A stretch of 10,838 nucleotides of DNA from Actinoplanes liguriensis (GTDB lineage: Bacteria > Actinomycetota > Actinomycetes > Mycobacteriales > Micromonosporaceae), in the NCBI GenBank assembly GCA_000715855.1, contig KL571237.1:16376-27213 (forward strand). The letters run 5' to 3'. A model generated the notes under the pieces. The model did not search any database and was not told where the DNA came from. It worked only from the letters and a program-made list of their open reading frames with translations. Position numbers and translations under genes: made by a program. Numbering within the stretch: position 1 is the stretch's first letter; each line of letters starts with the position of its first letter. Shown piece after piece: positions 7,354 to 10,838 of this stretch.

Positions 7354-10128
7354 TCACCTTGTCTCCTCTCGGAGCCCGAGGGCTGTGTCGTAGCGCAGTT
7401 GCCGGCCCCCGAGTACGGCTCTCAGGCCCTGGTCGAGTTCGAGCACCCGGGTTCCGGACAGCCACGGATCGCCGCCGCTTTCTGTGAGGGGCCGCAGTTC
7501 ATTGATCGCGCTTTCGGTGAAACGGGTGGGCAACCTGAGCGATGAGCGCAGGAGCGACTCAGTAATCTTGGGGTCGCTGACTCGGGTGTCTGCGCTTCCC
7601 AGCCACTCGCCGTCGAGTGTGTAGCGGCCGTTGTCCCCCCGGCGGATCAAGATGACCTCCACTGAGTCCGCTCCGTCGCGGACCATCGCTTGGACTCGGT
7701 CTTCATCGCCTTCTGGATCGCGGGCACGTATGTTGTGCAGCCCGGACAGGTCCTTGCGATTCAGGTTCTCCTCGCCGGACAGGATGAATTCTTTGGCCTT
7801 GCTCGCGCGGAGTTGCCGCTGTTCGGCGAACTCCGTGTGAGCCAATCCCGTGTCCGCCTGCCATGATTCGGCTCCGAGTTTTTCCTCGCTGTAGCCGCGT
7901 CTTACCAGTTCGGGGACCTGCATCGGAACGAGCCAGGTGCCTGAACCCCCGGTCGTCTCCTCGACGAGGGCGGCAGCGCGTAACAGCGGATAGCGGTGGT
8001 AGACGTACTCGCTTCCGGCGGGGAACCTGGGGGCATCGCTACCTCGCGTAAGACCTGTCACGATCACGGTCGCTGATCGCAACGGATCGGGGCGATACGG
8101 CCGGTCGTGCCGATGCAACCTGCCGATGCGTTGTAGCAGGAGGTCGATCGGTGCGATGTCAGTTACAAGCAGATCAGCATCGACGTCGAAGGACTGTTCG
8201 GCGAGCTGAGTAGCCACGACGATCATGGGTTGACGCGGGGCCGTGTCGTTGCCAGGCCCGAGCCGGGACAGCACCTCCGCGGTGCGGTCAGCGCGATCGC
8301 CCATGACGATCGACGAATGAAGGAGCGTCATCGACGTCGTGTCGCCGAATCGTGCCGACAGGTGGGCGAAAGTATTCTGGGCGCGAGCGACCGTGTTGCG
8401 TACGACGAGCACACAACCACCGCCGGTCAGTTTCTCGGCCAGCAGTTCTGCCAGGTCTTCAAGTGCGGTCGTACTCTCGTCGAGCACCTCCAGCGTGACA
8501 GGAAGTGATTCTCGCCAGCCTTGCGTCCCTTGCGAAGTCGCCGAGGCGGTGCCGTTTTCGACGGTCAGGGTCCGGACTACCGGATAGCCGGCTTCTCGGT
8601 TCCAAGCCCCCGGAATCTCGACGCTTCGACGACGCATGATGCCCTGGAGATAGGCTGTGGCAAGGGCCGACCGGACAGGCGGTGGAAGCGTCGCCGAGAG
8701 CAAGATGACAGGTACGCTGGCATCTGCCAGCCAGCGAAGAGCCTCGCCGAGGAACTGCATCATGTAAACGTCGTACGCGTGCACCTCGTCGAGGATCACT
8801 ACCCGGCCGGCGAGTCCGAGATGGCGCAGCATCACGTGGCGCGTACGAGTCGCGGCGTACAGGAGCTGGTCGATGGTGCCGGCGGAAGATCGCATCAAAA
8901 GCCCGAGTTTCGGGCCGAGAAACCATGTAGAGAGGGCAGAACCGGCCGAATTTTCGCTGGAAAACGTGCCGAAGACGTCGTGGCACCCGAACTCGTCGGT
9001 GTCATGGATGTCTGCTGCTCTCGCCGATTCTTCGAGTTCCCACCACCGGGCGTTGAATCGCCGCTTGCCATGAAGTAGAGCCAGCGGAACAGCCGGATCG
9101 ACTCGCTCGGCCCACGTAGCAGAACGATTGAAGATGGCGTCGCTGGTGGCCTGGGTGGGCATGCCGAGGTAGACGCCGTCGCACCCGAAGCGGCAGCTCA
9201 ACACCTCTGCGGCAGCCAACGCCAACTCGGTCTTTCCCTCGCCCATCGGCGCCTCGACCAGAAGCAGCCCCGGTGCGGGCATGGCCCAGGCAGTCTCGAT
9301 GGCCAACCTCTGGACCTGCCGCGCATCCCGGCCGAACCGCTGCTGCATCAGATCGGTGTCGGAGGTGACCGACAGGTGGCGCCAACCGCCGGAGATGCGG
9401 AGCTTTTCCCAGGCGATACGTGCTCGGTCGCGAGCGACAGCGGCACCGACTCGACGCGGGTCGTCGATGCCGGTAAAGCAACCGCCGCTGGCAATCCAAT
9501 CCGCCATGATCACGGCTCCGGAGAGTGCCAATTGAACGGCCCTGGGCGGAACGGCATCGGGCTCCATGGCGCACAGATCCAGTCCGAGCCCGTCGGTGAC
9601 CGCGCTGACGACAGCGGCCTGCGCCGCCGCCCAGGTGTCAGTCCTACCGTGGCCTTCCCGATCGGCCCGTCGATAGGTGCTGACATCGGGAACGACGCCA
9701 TGGTGACCGGAGATCAGAGGTGTGATCCAAGCGATCGACCTTCGGGACCAGCCGCAGGCTGCCAGAATGCGATCCATGATCACCGCACCTGCCAACGTGT
9801 GATGCCATCGTCGGCTTGCTGAGCTCAGGATTCCCCAAGTCAATCCGGCCCGGCGAATCCTTTCGGCAAGCACCTCACTCTTGGACTGGAACGCAGGTGT
9901 GGCCTTGCCAACGTCATGAAGCGCTGCAACCAGGGTGAAGAGGTGCCGTCCCCGTCCGGCACAGCAAGCATCCAGTTGTGAGCGAACGCTCGGAGCTAGG
10001 TAGTTGTCCCAGATCAGCTCGGCGATGGCTGCAGTGTCGAAAAGGTGCTGAAGCAAGAGATTCGGGTGACCGCCGGCATTCGACTTCCCCCAAAGCAGTC
10101 GCCAGGCCGGGACTTCCTGCTCACTCAT
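7354..10128 (-). CDS. cas3: Cas3, HD nuclease-helicase of type I-E interference
   Basis: This 924-residue effector is recruited to Cascade-bound DNA, nicks the displaced strand and unwinds and degrades it processively. N-terminal HD domain: H28 in LLQHLFDTA, HD at 71-72 in ALHDVGKATP, HH at 109-110 and GHHG at 141-144. SF2 helicase: Walker A APMGEGKT (293-300), DEVH box (447-450), SAT (478-480) and motif VI QRIGRLHR (666-673). The C-terminal domain follows to residue 924. E. coli Cas3 is 888 residues. ATG 10128 was chosen because the family starts at a segment like PAWRLLWGKS. The ORF stays open upstream to 10506 through the leader and into array 2, where it encodes repeat translation such as KTPARAGTT, so the longer reading is an artefact. 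No Shine-Dalgarno precedes the ATG, but a -10-like TAGGGT 7 nt upstream fits a leaderless transcript. cas8e starts 62 nt downstream. Confidence 0.97.
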   Translation of the reverse strand: MSEQEVPAWRLLWGKSNAGGHPNLLLQHLFDTAAIAELIWDNYLAPSVRSQLDACCAGRGRHLFTLVAALHDVGKATPAFQSKSEVLAERIRRAGLTWGILSSASRRWHHTLAGAVIMDRILAACGWSRRSIAWITPLISGHHGVVPDVSTYRRADREGHGRTDTWAAAQAAVVSAVTDGLGLDLCAMEPDAVPPRAVQLALSGAVIMADWIASGGCFTGIDDPRRVGAAVARDRARIAWEKLRISGGWRHLSVTSDTDLMQQRFGRDARQVQRLAIETAWAMPAPGLLLVEAPMGEGKTELALAAAEVLSCRFGCDGVYLGMPTQATSDAIFNRSATWAERVDPAVPLALLHGKRRFNARWWELEESARAADIHDTDEFGCHDVFGTFSSENSAGSALSTWFLGPKLGLLMRSSAGTIDQLLYAATRTRHVMLRHLGLAGRVVILDEVHAYDVYMMQFLGEALRWLADASVPVILLSATLPPPVRSALATAYLQGIMRRRSVEIPGAWNREAGYPVVRTLTVENGTASATSQGTQGWRESLPVTLEVLDESTTALEDLAELLAEKLTGGGCVLVVRNTVARAQNTFAHLSARFGDTTSMTLLHSSIVMGDRADRTAEVLSRLGPGNDTAPRQPMIVVATQLAEQSFDVDADLLVTDIAPIDLLLQRIGRLHRHDRPYRPDPLRSATVIVTGLTRGSDAPRFPAGSEYVYHRYPLLRAAALVEETTGGSGTWLVPMQVPELVRRGYSEEKLGAESWQADTGLAHTEFAEQRQLRASKAKEFILSGEENLNRKDLSGLHNIRARDPEGDEDRVQAMVRDGADSVEVILIRRGDNGRYTLDGEWLGSADTRVSDPKITESLLRSSLRLPTRFTESAINELRPLTESGGDPWLSGTRVLELDQGLRAVLGGRQLRYDTALGLREETR

Positions 10129-10135
10129 AGCGGGC

Positions 10136-10141
10136 ACCCTA
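10136..10141 (-). promoter_or_regulatory. Possible -10 box for leaderless cas3 transcript
   Basis: TAGGGT on the minus strand fits the actinobacterial -10 pattern TAnnnT and ends 7 nt before the cas3 ATG, which is the geometry of a leaderless mRNA. No clear -35 is present. Leaderless genes are common in actinobacteria, but the motif is short and may be chance. Confidence 0.3.
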
Positions 10142-10164
10142 GCCAGGAGGACCGACAACTTTGG

Positions 10165-10178
10165 CGCGATCAATCGCG
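10165..10178. promoter_or_regulatory. Inverted repeat upstream of cas3 (possible operator)
   Basis: CGCGAT CA ATCGCG is a perfect 6-bp inverted repeat with a 2-nt centre, lying 37-50 nt upstream of the cas3 ATG. If cas3 is leaderless this overlaps the -35 zone, where a repressor would act. A second inverted repeat, GAAGT TGATC ACTTC, follows at 10186-10200. The regulator is unknown. Confidence 0.35.
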
Positions 10179-10185
10179 AGGGTGC

Positions 10186-10200
10186 GAAGTTGATCACTTC
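10186..10200. repeat. Second inverted repeat upstream of cas3
   Basis: 5-bp arms GAAGT and ACTTC flank TGATC. It is centred about 21-22 nt from the centre of the inverted repeat at 10165-10178, so both could lie on one face of the helix. A shorter one, CAGT CA ACTG, lies further upstream near 10216-10225. These could be regulator sites or chance. Confidence 0.3.
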
Positions 10201-10341
10201 CGTTGCCATTGGGGCAGTCAACTGACCTGCGTACATTCCCTCTTGCGGCTTACTTCTGCCAAGATTCGTATCGTCCTTAGTGGACGCATATCTGGTCTCG
10301 ATCGGGTGAATAGATTTGAACCCAGCATTGATGGCCGGAAG

Positions 10342-10432
10342 TTGGTCCGTGGCTGGGCGGCGCGGTGATAATGTCCCGGTCGGATTGATGATTTTTGGCC
10401 ACTCGCGCCCGAAGAACCGCAGTTCAGCAAGC
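10342..10432 (+). promoter_or_regulatory. Leader of CRISPR array 2 with candidate promoter
   Basis: The leader end at 10409-10432 shares 18 of 24 positions with the sequence flanking array 1, including CGCAGNTCAGCAAG. Conservation next to the first repeat marks this as the side where spacers are inserted and supports the plus-strand orientation. A promoter-like pair lies upstream: TTGGTC (10342-10347), 19 nt, GATAAT (10367-10372), about 60 nt before the first repeat. A T-rich run (GATTTTTGG) lies between the promoter and the repeat. The outer leader boundary is not determined. Confidence 0.55.
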
Positions 10433-10838
10433 GTCGTCCCCGCACGCGCGGGGGTCTTCCTCCGGCCCCCACCTCGACGGCGCTGCGGACGAGGTCGTCC
10501 CCGCACGCGCGGGGGTCTTCCGCGGCGCCGGGCCTGCGCGTAGTTGGAGTAGGTGTCGTCCCCGCACGCGCGGGGGTCTTCCGCTCACACTGATCAGGTC
10601 ATCCACAGCTCGGCTGTCGTCCCCGCACGCGCGGGGGTCTTCCGCAGGCGAACTTGTCGTCGTGGCGCAGGCCCAGGTCGTCCCCGCACGCGCGGGGGTC
10701 TTCCGATCGGCCGCAAGCTGCGGGCCCTGGTCAAGAGGTCGTCCCCGCACGCGCGGGGGTCTTCCTGCATGCTTCAGCTTCTCCAGGGGGTGCACGGCGT
10801 CGTCCCCGCACGCGCGGGGGTCTTCCCTCGAGCGGCTG
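10433..10838 (+). CRISPR. CRISPR array 2 (type I-E), truncated by right window edge
   Basis: Seven 28-nt repeats start at 10433, 10494, 10555, 10616, 10677, 10738 and 10799. They look identical to each other and to the reverse complement of the array 1 repeats, with the same 61-nt period. There are six full spacers plus 12 nt of a seventh at the edge. The plus strand is the sense strand, judged from the hairpin-then-handle order and the leader at 10342-10432. By family knowledge the newest spacer is 10461-10493. All spacers differ from each other and from those of array 1 by eye. The shared repeat means that one Cas6e and one Cascade can serve both arrays. Confidence 0.97.

Larger units (their letters stand above)
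10129..10432. other. Divergent intergenic region between cas3 and array 2
   Basis: These 304 nt hold no convincing gene. The cas3 frame is open across it on the minus strand, but the translation has no family similarity that I recognise. The left part carries the 5' control region of cas3 (a -10-like box and inverted repeats). The right part is the leader of array 2. It is visibly less GC-rich than the flanks around 10250-10330 and 10375-10400. Confidence 0.8.

Noticed and set aside
7292..7465. N-terminal extension of Cas8e, including an ATG at 7354 overlapping the cas3 stop
   Set aside because: The first part lies antisense to nothing useful and inside cas3. The 21 residues after ATG 7354 translate the repeat-like element (GETPRMQGQ mirrors GRPPRVRGR of the arrays), and the good ribosome binding site is at 7295-7299.
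10129..10506. N-terminal extension of Cas3 reaching into array 2
   Set aside because: The extension encodes leader and repeat DNA (KTPARAGTT). The Cas3 family begins near the ATG at 10128.
10424..10795. Minus-strand ORF of 123 residues across array 2
   Set aside because: It is repeat translation only, the same artefact as in array 1.

Overview
This window is a nearly complete type I-E CRISPR-Cas locus (the E. coli/Cascade type) from a high-GC bacterium. The GC-rich coding sequence, the GTG starts, the Cas protein flavour and the repeat sequence all suggest an actinobacterium. The genus cannot be fixed from this window.

Layout, left to right. Positions 1-1103 hold CRISPR array 1, which runs off the left edge. 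It has 18 complete, apparently identical 28-nt repeats plus the last 5 nt of another, with strict 61-nt spacing. Its sense strand is minus. Positions 1122-10128 hold one minus-strand block of eight cas genes, in transcription order cas3, cas8e (cse1), cse2, cas7e, cas5e, cas6e, cas1, cas2. From cas8e to cas2 the genes overlap at start/stop codons, except for a 10-nt gap before cas6e. The only real gap inside the block is 62 nt between cas3 and cas8e. Positions 10129-10432 are non-coding and divergent, serving as the 5' region of cas3 on one strand and the leader of array 2 on the other. Positions 10433-10838 hold CRISPR array 2, plus-strand sense, with the same repeat, 7 repeats, running off the right edge. 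Both arrays therefore read outward from the cas block.

How it works, from knowledge of the family. Cas1-Cas2 insert new spacers at the leader end of an array. Cas6e cuts the array transcript at the repeat hairpin. Cas8e, Cse2, Cas7e, Cas5e, Cas6e and the crRNA form Cascade, which finds PAM-flanked DNA and recruits Cas3 (HD nuclease plus DExH helicase) to degrade it. All catalytic motifs that I can check (Cas1 E/H/D, Cas3 HD and helicase motifs, Cas6e His and Gly-rich loop) are present, so the system looks functional.

Most interesting points. (1) A lone degenerate repeat (21/28 identical) lies in the cas3-cas8e gap at 7315-7342, in plus-strand sense, antisense to the operon. It is preceded by a GTCAGC that resembles the leader ends of both real arrays. 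It could be a CreR/CreA-like crRNA-mimic regulator or a fossil array. (2) The array 1 leader has almost no intergenic room (18 nt), and the leader-end motif shared with array 2 extends across the cas2 stop codon. (3) Inverted repeats sit just upstream of cas3, next to a leaderless-type -10 box.
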